A stretch of DNA of 64,000 nt, from the NCBI GenBank assembly GCA_021732995.1, contig JAKFWA010000067.1, forward strand, positions 1-64,000, written 5' to 3'. Positions 17,518 through 26,935 of this stretch are shown piece after piece. Made by a program: the position numbers and the translations under genes. The stretch comes from Planctomycetaceae bacterium (GTDB lineage: Bacteria; Planctomycetota; Planctomycetia; Planctomycetales; Planctomycetaceae). How positions within the stretch are numbered: the first letter of the stretch is position 1; each line of letters begins with the position of its first letter. The notes beneath the pieces were generated by a model, which searched no databases, was not told the origin of the DNA, and saw only the letters and a program-made list of their open reading frames with translations.

Positions 17518-18249
17518 ATGCGCGTTTTTACCATCTTATGCAGCGTGCCCTTGCTGCTGGCTCTGATCGGGGTCTTGAACGCCGAGGACCAACCTGCGGC
17601 CAAACGGGAACTGGCCGTGACCCTGCTGGAGAAACCGATTTACCTGGACCAGATCACGCCTTCCGAAGCCGCCACCAAGGAGAAAGAACTCTCCAAACCA
17701 GACTATGAACGCTGGTTGCGGGCATGTCGCGCCAACTTCCTTCTTATGAACGTCTCAGGCCGCGTGATGAAGGACTACACGGTGCGCGAAAAGCTCAGTC
17801 CCTCGGACGAGGAGATCATCGCCCTTGTTAAGAAAGCATCCGAGAGGTCGCCGGACTACGAAGCCACCGATAAAGAGGCGCAAAGGCGACTGGCGATACA
17901 GCGGGTCTGGCTATGGGGAGCGTCGTGCGATTGGAGAACCGCGAAGGCGCTGCACGCCAAATACGGCGGCCGAGTCGGCATCAGCTCCTTTGGTGCCTGC
18001 ACAGCTTTTGAAGGACGCAACGCGGTCCTCAAGGAATACGCGAAACGCGGTGACCTGAAGTTTCACGACGCCGATCTGGAGCGTGCCTTCTGGGAGAAGA
18101 CTCGGGACGAGAAGTTCTCTGACGTCATCCTGCAGCCCGATCGCGTTGCTCAGCACTTCGCCATCCCACCGTGGGAACGCTGGCCGGACCCTCCGGTCAA
18201 GCCGGACAGTGAGAAAACCAAAGGCGAACCCAAGCCATCGCCACAGTGA
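17518..18249 (+). CDS. secreted hypothetical protein
   Basis: I do not recognise the family with confidence. The 243-residue product has a Sec signal peptide (FTILCSVPLLLALIGVLNAE). The rest is charged and mainly helical, with segments such as ERWLRACRANFLLMNVSGRV and FHDADLERAFWEKTRDEKF. The helical pattern recalls the chaperone part of SurA-like proteins, but no peptidyl-prolyl isomerase domain is present. The C-terminus is proline- and lysine-rich. The start at 17518 has GGGAGGTGCC directly upstream. It is transcribed divergently from the sigma/YfbK pair. Confidence 0.75.
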   Translation: MRVFTILCSVPLLLALIGVLNAEDQPAAKRELAVTLLEKPIYLDQITPSEAATKEKELSKPDYERWLRACRANFLLMNVSGRVMKDYTVREKLSPSDEEIIALVKKASERSPDYEATDKEAQRRLAIQRVWLWGASCDWRTAKALHAKYGGRVGISSFGACTAFEGRNAVLKEYAKRGDLKFHDADLERAFWEKTRDEKFSDVILQPDRVAQHFAIPPWERWPDPPVKPDSEKTKGEPKPSPQ

Positions 18250-18303
18250 CATTACGGGCCACGGCAACGATCCGAGCTTGATTCAGAGCGACTCGATCGC
18301 CGT

Positions 18304-18332
18304 CCCTCGCCTCGGTCCGTCCGGGGAGAGGG
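18304..18332 (+). terminator. terminator-like hairpin repeat (CCCTCGCC type, copy 2)
   Basis: CCCTC-G-CCTCGG pairs with CCGGGG-A-GAGGG around a 5-nt loop, 55 nt after the stop of the secreted protein gene. It is closely related to 8464-8492. Confidence 0.5.
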
Positions 18333-18362
18333 CCCGTGGTGGAGGTAGTCTGTACCGTTGAT

Positions 18363-18730
18363 GCTTCTCGCTCGACGATAAGACACCCGACGAACTGACC
18401 AATTCGGCATCTCGGATCATCGAGCGTCAGACTGCTTATTGGGCCTATCGGACCAACCAGACGCCGGGGTGCGCGTTCGTAACCTTGTCCAATTGGCACG
18501 TTGCCAAACGGCAGCATGTTGCCAATTTCGGTACGAGACGAGCGATCGTGTTGAGCGAAAGCAAAGTTCCGGTTTTGCCGATCACGACCGGAGAGTTTTT
18601 GCGTTCGGGTCGCAACGGCGGTGTATATGCCACGGGTGCAGGAGCGCCTTCAGAGCAGGCTTGGACGCTCGGCGCTATTCCTGAGCTGTTTAAGGTGCAA
18701 CTTGACAGCTCAGTCATCTCCCGCGGGTAG
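18363..18730 (+). pseudogene. possible gene remnant or unannotated small gene
   Basis: An open frame runs from just after a TGA near 18360 to TAG at 18728-18730. It reads like protein (LDDKTPDELTNSASRIIERQ, then AYWAYRTNQTPG, later VLPITTGEFLRSGRNGGVY). It has no ATG; the only plausible start inside it is a TTG at 18485 without a clear ribosome-binding site. It may be the decayed 3' part of a gene, or chance. No family was recognised. A competing minus-strand frame overlaps it but looks less protein-like. Confidence 0.3.
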
Positions 18731-18744
18731 GCCCGAGATTCACT

Positions 18745-21700
18745 ATGACGCAGCCGTCCGTTCCTCAGTTGCCGGTCCCGAAGTCCATCCCTCCGGTTCG
18801 CCAGATTCTGGTGGTTGAACCGGTGCAGCAGCATCTGGGCCTGCATGCCGTGCTGTTGCCTCCGGGATCACAATGCACCATCGGTTCGTCCAAGGCCTGC
18901 ACGCTGACCGTGCGTGCTCAGGGCGTTCTGCCTCAGCATGTGCTGATCGTGTCCGAAGCCAATCGCACGGTCCTGAAGGAGTTCGGCGAGCACACGTGGC
19001 TCAACGACCGTCCGCTGAAGGCGGCCATCGAACTGATGGAGAACGACCGCATTGCCATTGGCCCCGCCGAGTTCCGCGTTCGCCCCGCGCGGATCGAGGA
19101 ACTGGAATCGGCACTGCCCATCGACCAGTTAGGTACGTCGAATGCGGCCAACGGAACACCTCATGATCTGCTGCGTCAACGAGAAGAGCTGACGCAAACT
19201 CAAAACTTCCTCGCCGCGGAAGCAGCCAAGCTGCAGCATCGCGAGCAGGGATTGCAGGCTCGAGAAGCGGAACTCAATGACCGCTTTGAAGAACTTGATT
19301 CCAAGCTGAAGCAACTGACGACGTCCGATGTCGATCCGGCCACAATCGCTGCCCGCGAACTGGACGCACGAGTGCAGGCCCTGATTGATGGTTCGTCAGA
19401 CTTTGATGAACAACGGCTGGAGTTGGAACGAGCCAAGGCGCAGTTCGAGCAACACCAGCAAGCGGTGCGGCAGCGCGAACAAGAGGTCGAGGAACGTCAG
19501 GCGCAGATCGCGAACAGTGAGCAGCAACTGGAGCAGAAACGCCAGGAGTTCGCTCAGCGCGAGGCTGAAGTCAATCAGTTCCGTCAGCAGTTCACCGAGC
19601 AACAAGCTACTATTGAGACGCGACGTCGCGATCTGGAACAGCGTCAGCAGGAGATCGAAAAGCAACGGCAATTGCTGGAGCAACTGCGTTCGCAGGTAGC
19701 GCAGGGAGGCGGATCATGGGGACCGCGCGAGCAGGCATCGGCCAAGCTCTTGCTGGAGGCTGAACGCTCAGAATTGAAGCTGCTGCGCGATCAGTTGGAG
19801 CGGCAGCGCGGCGAGTTCGAAAAGCGGCAACTGGAATTTGAAGGTCGCGCGGAGTTCATTCGCCGCACACAGCAAACAGCGGCATCACGGACGGCGGATC
19901 TCGAGGCCCGCGAACGCAAGATCGCGAATCAGGAAACCGAACTGGCTTCCCGGCAGCGAGACCTTGAAGAACGTCGACGCAAGCTGTCTGAGCAGGCTGT
20001 GTCGGTCGACGCAGACGGCCCGGATCACGCCGAACGCGAGGAACAACTGCGACGTCTGGCAGACTCGTTGCGTGAGCGTGAGCAAGCCCTGCGTGACCAA
20101 GTCGATCGTTACAACAAAGACATCACTCAGTGGCAAACGGAACTGGAATCTCAGCGTTCGTTGCTCGACGCACGCCTGACGGAAGCCGCTCGCAAGGAAG
20201 AGTTCATCGCGACACGCACCCGCGAGATCGCCGAACGCGAGCGGCACTTGATGTCCGAACTCAGCAAGGTCGAACGCCGTACGGTCGACACCAGCGAGCA
20301 CGAACGCTGGGTGCTGGAGCAAACTGCCAAGCTGCAGGAGCAGCGTGACGAACTCAACAACCGGCAAGCTCAACTGCAGAAGTTGCAGGACGAGATCGAC
20401 GCCAGCCGTGAGCACTTTGAGACGACTCAAACGGATGTCGCGCGGCGCGAAGCGGAGATCATCGCGCGTGCCGAGACTCTGGATGCTCAACAGCAGCAAC
20501 TCGAGCGCACGATCGTGGCGCGGGAGGAGGATGTCGCCGGACGACAGCGCGATCTGGATCAGCAATACGACACCGCGCGTCTGAAGATCGCTCAAGCTGA
20601 AGAACTGGAACGCTCGCTGTCCGCGCAACGCGCCGAGTTTGAACGTCTCAAGAGAACCTGGGACACGCAGCAACAGCTTGACGCGCAACAACTCAGCAGC
20701 CGCTCGGCAACGCTCACCGCGGAACTGGAACAACAGCGACTGGCGCTGGAAGCTAAAGAACGCGAACTCTCCGGACAGGACCAAACGCTGGCCGAGCTGC
20801 GACGAGAGAACGAAACGCTGGCGCAGAAACTCCGCACGGAAGTTGAAGAACTTAACCGGCAGCGCGAGTACGTCGAAGAACTCTCGCGTACAACAAAGAT
20901 GAACTCGTCGGAGCTGTCCGCAGCACAGCAGAAGCTCGCGAGTGACGAGGTGCGTCTGTCCGACGACCGCGCGGCGTTCAATCAGGAACAGAGCGACATC
21001 CTGAACCGCATCGCGCGTTTCGCCGCCGAACGGCATGCGTTTGAAGCAGAGAAGATTGAGATCGCTCAGGAACGCGCGCAGGTCGAAGAACTCCGTCAGC
21101 GGCTCAGCACGTCCGAGACACTTTACGGTCAGCAGCAGCGCGAACTCGCGGCGCGACTGGAATCCAGTCGATCGGAACAAGAGGCACTCGCCGCGCTGCG
21201 TCAGGAACTTGCACAAGCCCGGCAGAAAATTGAACTCGACCAGACCGCGCTGGCTCAGCAGGAAATGCAGATCGAGCATGAGCGTGAAGAACTGGACCGC
21301 CAACAAAAAATCTTTGAGCAACGGCTGAGCGAGATTAATTCGGATCGCGGCAAGCTCGATGAGAAGTCGCATGCCTATGCGTCCGCGCAGCATGCACTCG
21401 ATGACTATCACGCCTCCTTGAAAGCTGACCGCGAGCGGCTCGAACGCGACCGCAAGAAGTTCAACGAACTGCAGGCCGAATCGCGCCGTCGCGAAGCTGA
21501 GTTTGAAACACAGCGAGTGGAGATCGAAGAAGAACGTCGACGGCTGGAGACCGATCAGTCCGGCATTGACGCATCACGCAAGGCCTTCGAGGTTGAACGT
21601 GTCAACCTGCAGCAGGAACTGAACGAGCTGCGTGCTGCTCAGGCTCGCCTGCAGACCGATCGCGACGCAGTGACAGCGGACCGCGCAGATATCGACACAA

Positions 21701-24700
21701 TGCTCGAAGATTTGCACAGCCGCCAACTGCACCTGGAGCAGCACGAAGCCGAATGGACGACGCGGCAAGCGGAGTTCGTGCAGCAGCAACAGCGGCTGGA
21801 ACTCGATCAGCAGGTGATCTACAGCCTGCAGTCGGAGATCGATGAGGCTCGCGAGGCACTGAGTGTTCGCGAAGCAGAACTGACCGGCGAACGAACTCAA
21901 CTCGCAACCGACCGCCAGCATTGTGCGGCCGAAACGGCTCGTCTGGATGAACTCGATCAGCAGCTCGTGGCGTTGAAGGCCGAGACCGATATGGGCTGGG
22001 CCGAACTCAATGCCAGCCGGGCGGTCTTTGAAGCCGATCAACTGCGAGTCGCGGAAGAACTCGCCGTACAACGCCAGCAGATCGCGGATGAGTTGGCACG
22101 AGTCAACGCAGCGAAGGCCGACGTTGAGGCCGAACGCGAGCGTCTCGACACCGAACATTCGGCGAACGTCGCCGCATTGGAATCACGCGAGCAGTCGCTG
22201 CAGCTCGGGCAGGAGGAGCTAACCTCAGCGCAGCAGGATCTGGCTTGGAAGCTGAGTGACTGGGAACGCGACCGCGCGGAACTCGATCTGGCGCTGTCCG
22301 AGCATGAGAAGGCCCAGGAACTCCTCATCACCGAACGCGATCAGTTAACCACCAATCGCACACAGCTCGAAGAAGATCGCAAAGCCTTCGATGAACAAGC
22401 TGCCGACCTGGCTAATCAGCAAGAACAACTGGCTACAGATCAGGCGGAACTCAGCGCGCAGCAGTTGGCGTTTGAAACACAGATCGCTCATGTAGAAGCC
22501 ACGAAGAAGCAGCTTGAAGTCGAAGCCGCGCAGCTTGCAGCTCGCGAAGCGGAGCTGAAGCTTGAGAAAGCCAAACTGCAGGCGAATCAGCATGAGCTGA
22601 AAGTCGCTCGCGAGGAACTGGATCTGCGCGAAGCACAGTTCGCCGCGGAACTGCAGAGGCTGGAAGCTCAACGAGACTATCTGGAGCAGAAGGAACGCGA
22701 GATCGAGCAGACGCGCGAGCTGATCAACTCGGAACTGCTCGCGGCCGAACAGGAGCGCGAAGAGGCGAAGCAACAGCGGCAGACTCTAGCCGAGCAGCAG
22801 TCAGTGCTCGAAAGCGAGCGGGCGGATGTCTCAACCGAACGGGCGCGCCTGGCACTGGAGCAAGCCAAAGTCGAATCACAGCACGCCAGAATCGAGGCTG
22901 AGAAGACACGCATTGAATCCGACCTGGCTCGCGTTACCACTGAAAAGGCAGAGGTCAGCGCCGACCGCCAGCATGTCGAAGCCTTGAAGAAGAAACTGCA
23001 ACTGCTCGAAACGCAGTTGGACGACGCGAAGTCCACTCTGTATTCGGATCGCGAGGCGTTGCACGCCCGTGTGGAAGATCTTCAGAAGGAGCATGCCGAG
23101 CTGCGCGACGAACGGTTCAAGGTCGAATCAAGCAAGGTGGAACTCGCCGATCAGAAAGCCGACTTTGCCGTCCGTGAAAAGGAACTGGCTGATCGTCTCG
23201 AACAGTCGCTCGCCGAGCTACGTTTCGAACGCAAATCACGAGACAAAGAACGGCTGCGAGCCAGTGAACTCGAGCAGCAGATCATGGTTGGCGAAGGCGA
23301 CCCGAACGAAGCGCAGGCCGAACTGATCTCTCGAGTGGAGCGGGCTCTCGCCGAGTTGGAACAAGAACGTGTGCAGCGCGACGACGACCGTCATCGACTG
23401 GTCAGCATGGAGCAGACCGTTGCCGCGCAGCAGGCGGAATTGGAGCAATCGCGCGTGCAGATGGCACACGAAGCGGAGCAACTGCATTCATACCGTCTGG
23501 GCGTTTCGGAGCGTGAAGATCAACTGGCTGCGATGGAAATGAAGCTGACGCAGAAGGAGATGGAACTCCAACGCGTCCGTGAAACGCTCGACCTGGAACA
23601 TCAATCGCTGCAATCCGAAGTCGATCAACTCGGCAGCGGCCGCGCTCGATTGCGAACGGACTGGGAACGGCTCGACAGCGAGCGCGACAAGCTAGTCTCT
23701 CAGAACCTGGACGTCAGTCGGCAGGCGAGTGATCTCGCCACACGACTCGAACGTGCTATCACCGAATTGCAGTCTGAGCGGCAGGCACGGGACGGTGATC
23801 GTCAGCGACTGCGTGAGTATGAGTCGCGGTTCGCAGATGGATCATCGGAAGCTGACTACGTCCGTCACCAGGTCGCTGCTGAGAAGCGCCGTCTGGCCGA
23901 TGTCGAACGCAAGCTGGCTCGCAAGGAACTGGAGATCAAGGGGGCGACGAAGTCACTGGAAGTCAATCGCGAAGGTCTCAATGCACAGCTTTCCGTGTTG
24001 ACTAACAAGATCGAGCGGCTGCTGATGGAGCGCAATGAACTCGATACTCGCCGCGCCATGCTGTCGTCCGGAGTGACCGGCACCGACGATGAATCACTCA
24101 AGGCACGTCTGGAACTGGCCACCGAAGAGCTGTCGTTTGAACAACGGGCACGGCAGGTCGAACGTCAGCAACTCGGTGCGATCATGCAGCAGTTCGGGCG
24201 GGTACGCGAGCAGCTCAACCGCGAGCAGGCCAAGTTGATGGCCACGCTGCAAGGACTGTCGACCGACGAACTGGCTGACGTCATCGCCGACGAACTCGAC
24301 CCCGACCAGATCCTGGAAGAAGAAGGCCGCGAGGGCCTGGAGAACCGCGTCGAAGAACTGGAAGCGGAAGTTGAGAATCTGCGGCACGAACGCGAGGAGA
24401 TCGCTCATCAACGTGCTGAAACCGAGCACACGTTGCAGGAACTGGAACGCGAAACCGTAAAGGTCGTCGCCGACGATTTCGCGAAGGCCGAAGCCAGCGA
24501 GCAGGCAAGATTGGACGATGATCAGGCTGCGGCTGCAGATGTCGTGATTGAAACCGAAGCGGTTTCCGCGAACGCAGATGACGATGAGCCGCGCGGCTTC
24601 TTCGGTCGCAAGAAGAAAAAGAAGAAGCAGGAAAACGCTCAATCCCCCGTATCCGTCGCCGAACTCGCTGACGTCGCGAAGGAAGCTGGCGAAGACGAGA

Positions 24701-25389
24701 CCTCACAGCAGGCTGCTTTCAGATCGCTGCTGGCATCTGTCTTCGGCATCAACAAGAAGCTGGACGAACACATTACAGCCGAGGAGCAGGCGAAGCTGAC
24801 GGCGGAAGCGGAAGCTTTGGAGCAAGCAGCTCTTGAACCGCATTCGATCGAAGAACCGGTCGAAGACCAGCAACCGGCCTGGGCGAAGGACATTGCTCCT
24901 CAAGGCCCGGAGGTGGACCGAGCCAGCTTGCGGATGGAAACTCAACCGACACCTGAGGAACGTGACGCGCGACGCGAAAAGAGCCACGAACTGGCGCAGC
25001 GCATGGCGATGACATCGTTGCGTGAAGTTGCGAATCAGTCGGCCAGAAATGCCCTCGCTGAGCACACTCAACGCAAGCTGCGCAGCAAGATGTGGATCGA
25101 TGGTACGCTGGGCTGCATCGCGCTGGGCATGGGTGGCGCTTATCTCAACCGTGAGATCAGCGAACAGATCTCCTGGCAGACTTATGGATGGATCGCGATT
25201 GTGGTGGGTGCTGTGGCCATCATCGAAATGGTTCGCACATTCATCCGCTGGCAACGCAGCCGATCACTCAAGCGATCCAGCAAGCGGTCTGCCCGCAATC
25301 TGGAAAGCCGCTATGAGCGCTACACTCATCAGGAAGAGGCCGCCGGACGCATGAATCGTCCTGCTCAACCGGTGAGCTCACGCAAATAA
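18745..25389 (+). CDS. giant FHA / coiled-coil / two-TM protein (2214 aa)
   Basis: This is by far the largest product in the window. Residues ~18-118 form an FHA-like domain (CTIGSSKACTLTV, QHVLIVSE, EFGEHTWLNDRPL), but the usual GR and SRxH motifs read GS and LPQH, so phosphothreonine binding is doubtful. Residues ~130-1870 are almost uninterrupted heptad-rich coiled coil, dense in Q, E, R, L and A. Four copies of an ELxxERxxRDxxRxRL-like motif occur around residues 1480, 1530, 1662 and 1785. An acidic region with a poly-lysine run (GRKKKKKK, ~1950) comes next. Two membrane helices lie near the C-terminus (~2117-2135 and 2146-2165), then a basic tail. This suggests a membrane-tethered filamentous scaffold facing the cytoplasm; the function is unknown. 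No frameshift was seen. Confidence 0.88.
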   Translation: MTQPSVPQLPVPKSIPPVRQILVVEPVQQHLGLHAVLLPPGSQCTIGSSKACTLTVRAQGVLPQHVLIVSEANRTVLKEFGEHTWLNDRPLKAAIELMENDRIAIGPAEFRVRPARIEELESALPIDQLGTSNAANGTPHDLLRQREELTQTQNFLAAEAAKLQHREQGLQAREAELNDRFEELDSKLKQLTTSDVDPATIAARELDARVQALIDGSSDFDEQRLELERAKAQFEQHQQAVRQREQEVEERQAQIANSEQQLEQKRQEFAQREAEVNQFRQQFTEQQATIETRRRDLEQRQQEIEKQRQLLEQLRSQVAQGGGSWGPREQASAKLLLEAERSELKLLRDQLERQRGEFEKRQLEFEGRAEFIRRTQQTAASRTADLEARERKIANQETELASRQRDLEERRRKLSEQAVSVDADGPDHAEREEQLRRLADSLREREQALRDQVDRYNKDITQWQTELESQRSLLDARLTEAARKEEFIATRTREIAERERHLMSELSKVERRTVDTSEHERWVLEQTAKLQEQRDELNNRQAQLQKLQDEIDASREHFETTQTDVARREAEIIARAETLDAQQQQLERTIVAREEDVAGRQRDLDQQYDTARLKIAQAEELERSLSAQRAEFERLKRTWDTQQQLDAQQLSSRSATLTAELEQQRLALEAKERELSGQDQTLAELRRENETLAQKLRTEVEELNRQREYVEELSRTTKMNSSELSAAQQKLASDEVRLSDDRAAFNQEQSDILNRIARFAAERHAFEAEKIEIAQERAQVEELRQRLSTSETLYGQQQRELAARLESSRSEQEALAALRQELAQARQKIELDQTALAQQEMQIEHEREELDRQQKIFEQRLSEINSDRGKLDEKSHAYASAQHALDDYHASLKADRERLERDRKKFNELQAESRRREAEFETQRVEIEEERRRLETDQSGIDASRKAFEVERVNLQQELNELRAAQARLQTDRDAVTADRADIDTMLEDLHSRQLHLEQHEAEWTTRQAEFVQQQQRLELDQQVIYSLQSEIDEAREALSVREAELTGERTQLATDRQHCAAETARLDELDQQLVALKAETDMGWAELNASRAVFEADQLRVAEELAVQRQQIADELARVNAAKADVEAERERLDTEHSANVAALESREQSLQLGQEELTSAQQDLAWKLSDWERDRAELDLALSEHEKAQELLITERDQLTTNRTQLEEDRKAFDEQAADLANQQEQLATDQAELSAQQLAFETQIAHVEATKKQLEVEAAQLAAREAELKLEKAKLQANQHELKVAREELDLREAQFAAELQRLEAQRDYLEQKEREIEQTRELINSELLAAEQEREEAKQQRQTLAEQQSVLESERADVSTERARLALEQAKVESQHARIEAEKTRIESDLARVTTEKAEVSADRQHVEALKKKLQLLETQLDDAKSTLYSDREALHARVEDLQKEHAELRDERFKVESSKVELADQKADFAVREKELADRLEQSLAELRFERKSRDKERLRASELEQQIMVGEGDPNEAQAELISRVERALAELEQERVQRDDDRHRLVSMEQTVAAQQAELEQSRVQMAHEAEQLHSYRLGVSEREDQLAAMEMKLTQKEMELQRVRETLDLEHQSLQSEVDQLGSGRARLRTDWERLDSERDKLVSQNLDVSRQASDLATRLERAITELQSERQARDGDRQRLREYESRFADGSSEADYVRHQVAAEKRRLADVERKLARKELEIKGATKSLEVNREGLNAQLSVLTNKIERLLMERNELDTRRAMLSSGVTGTDDESLKARLELATEELSFEQRARQVERQQLGAIMQQFGRVREQLNREQAKLMATLQGLSTDELADVIADELDPDQILEEEGREGLENRVEELEAEVENLRHEREEIAHQRAETEHTLQELERETVKVVADDFAKAEASEQARLDDDQAAAADVVIETEAVSANADDDEPRGFFGRKKKKKKQENAQSPVSVAELADVAKEAGEDETSQQAAFRSLLASVFGINKKLDEHITAEEQAKLTAEAEALEQAALEPHSIEEPVEDQQPAWAKDIAPQGPEVDRASLRMETQPTPEERDARREKSHELAQRMAMTSLREVANQSARNALAEHTQRKLRSKMWIDGTLGCIALGMGGAYLNREISEQISWQTYGWIAIVVGAVAIIEMVRTFIRWQRSRSLKRSSKRSARNLESRYERYTHQEEAAGRMNRPAQPVSSRK

Positions 25390-25400
25390 GGTCAATAAAA

Positions 25401-25429
25401 AAGAGGACGGCTTCTACAGCCGTCCTCTT
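25401..25429. terminator. bidirectional intrinsic terminator
   Basis: AAGAGGACGGCT (25401-25412) pairs perfectly with AGCCGTCCTCTT (25418-25429), with a 5-nt loop. A-rich sequence precedes it. It lies between the convergent giant coiled-coil gene and the secretion operon, and can serve both. Confidence 0.8.
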
Positions 25430-25506
25430 CGCTCGTACCAGGCCATAAAGGCTGACAATGAACTCGCGAGTTCTGCTTCCCTCGCCGTCGCCTATTCTCA
25501 CATTGC

Positions 25507-26379
25507 CTAATAATTACTGCCGATAATCTTGCCGTCATTGCGGCTGCCCAGATTCTGATAAATATCCATCAGGACGTTCTCCGAAATGAACCTCACTGAG
25601 CCGTCTCCCAGAGCAAACTGGCAGCCACCAGCATGATGACTGCTGAAGCCGCCGACGAATCGCGGGTTCTTGAACGGCTCGGGTAGAGTTTGAGGCTGTT
25701 GATTTTGGGCGCGGTACAAGCCGTTTGGCTGCGTTCCCGTATTACGCAGCGTCGAACGCGTGCCTGCGTACCACGGCTGCTCTTCCGAGTGATTGCGCTT
25801 CTCGCCAATGAAGACCGTGTTCGTTGCACCGTCCTGTACGTCGCGCATCGTCACACGGCTGTTGAGAAACAGCACGCCGTTGTTGTTCGCATCGATCGCG
25901 GTCTCAACGCCGTTATGACATCCCGCGAAACTGCTGAAGTTCGTCTTCTCGCCGTATCCGCCGCCGACTGGATCCGTCGGGCAGCTATAAGTCATGATAT
26001 GCACATTCTTGATGACTTCAGCCTGCTCGTAGACTCCCTTAGTAAAGTCGAAAGTCTTGAACAGGGCCTGTTGATCCATAAACGGCAGAATCTGTACCGT
26101 CCATGAAACGTGATAGCCTTTGGGCTCTGAATCAATCGGTCCGGTGGGATTCACAACGCCTGGCGGCAAACTTTCAAATGCCATTTCATAATTCAGCATC
26201 GCCAAGGCGATCTGGCAGAGGTTGTTCTTGCAGTTCGTGCGACGTGCGGCCTCACGCGCCTGCTGCACCGCCGGAAGTAACAAGGCGATCAGCACCGCGA
26301 TAATGGCGATCACCACCAGAAGTTCGATGAGCGTAAACCCGCTTCGCTGCGGGGCTGATGACAATCTGAGCTTTTGCAT
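25507..26379 (-). CDS. DUF1559 prepilin-like protein
   Basis: This 290-residue protein has a type IV prepilin N-terminus: a basic leader, then GFTLIELLVVIAIIAVLIALLLPAVQ with Glu at +5, and QAREAARRTNCKNNLCQI after it. The DUF1559 body ends with HHAGGCQFALGDGSVRFISE, the H-x-DG-type motif characteristic of planctomycete DUF1559 proteins. It would be processed by a prepilin peptidase and built into a pseudopilus or displayed at the surface. The ATG at 26379 is preceded by GGGAG and gives a short leader; the frame from 26466 is too long. It is the last gene of the secretion operon, 87 nt after its neighbour. Confidence 0.93.
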   Translation of the reverse strand: MQKLRLSSAPQRSGFTLIELLVVIAIIAVLIALLLPAVQQAREAARRTNCKNNLCQIALAMLNYEMAFESLPPGVVNPTGPIDSEPKGYHVSWTVQILPFMDQQALFKTFDFTKGVYEQAEVIKNVHIMTYSCPTDPVGGGYGEKTNFSSFAGCHNGVETAIDANNNGVLFLNSRVTMRDVQDGATNTVFIGEKRNHSEEQPWYAGTRSTLRNTGTQPNGLYRAQNQQPQTLPEPFKNPRFVGGFSSHHAGGCQFALGDGSVRFISENVLMDIYQNLGSRNDGKIIGSNY

Positions 26380-26466
26380 AACATCACTCCCAAAAGAAGG
26401 TGCCAGTGTACTGTGAAATCGACAGGCTTCGCCGTGCCCGTCAACCGGTTCGAATTGAATTTGCAC

Positions 26467-26880
26467 TCAGTTGGTGTCAACCGTTGCTGTTCTTGAAAGC
26501 TGAGCGACCAGTTCGCCAGCTTCCTGATACTCGAGATGAATCTGCAGTTGTCGCCGCGACGTCGGTTCGGTCGCTTTCGTGGCTGTGATCACTATTTTGG
26601 CGGTCGAATTGCCGCCGAGATCGTCAGCGGTCAGGGACCAGGTTTCTCCTGCATAGTCGGGTTGCCCACTCAGCTTCGCAGCCGCTCGCTGCAGAGCCGA
26701 CTGTGCCAGCCAGTCCACCTGCAGTCGGATCGCGTCTGCTCGAACGATACTTCGCTGCCAATCCAGTGACTTCACGAGCATGGCGGCAGCCATGCCGAAC
26801 AACGCCAGGCTGAGCATGGATAGAATCAATGCGTATCCAGCACGGCGAGAGCGAGGTTGTTTAGCGGGAATCGTACGCAT
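26467..26880 (-). CDS. minor pseudopilin-like protein (GspK/PilX type)
   Basis: This 137-residue protein has an N-terminal pilin-like helix (RRAGYALILSMLSLALFGMA, then AAMLVKSLDWQRS) after a basic leader. The YALILSM pattern resembles PilX/GspK-type minor components, which often lack the strict GFTLIE form. The rest is beta-rich (AKIVITATKATEP, QLQIHLEYQEAGELV). It is probably an accessory pseudopilin of the secretion operon. The ATG at 26880 places the leader correctly; the longer frame from 26961 is unlikely. It lies 55 nt after the preceding gene. Confidence 0.65.
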   Translation of the reverse strand: MRTIPAKQPRSRRAGYALILSMLSLALFGMAAAMLVKSLDWQRSIVRADAIRLQVDWLAQSALQRAAAKLSGQPDYAGETWSLTADDLGGNSTAKIVITATKATEPTSRRQLQIHLEYQEAGELVAQLSRTATVDTN

Positions 26881-26935
26881 AATACAGACTTTGATAATTA
26901 ATTGCTCAAATTGAACGGAGTCAGGAAATACTTCG

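Noticed and set aside
19885-21411. 508-residue minus-strand open frame
   Set aside because: It is antisense to the giant coiled-coil gene. The repetitive CTG/CAG/GAA codon use of the coil makes long leucine- and phenylalanine-rich antisense frames by default.
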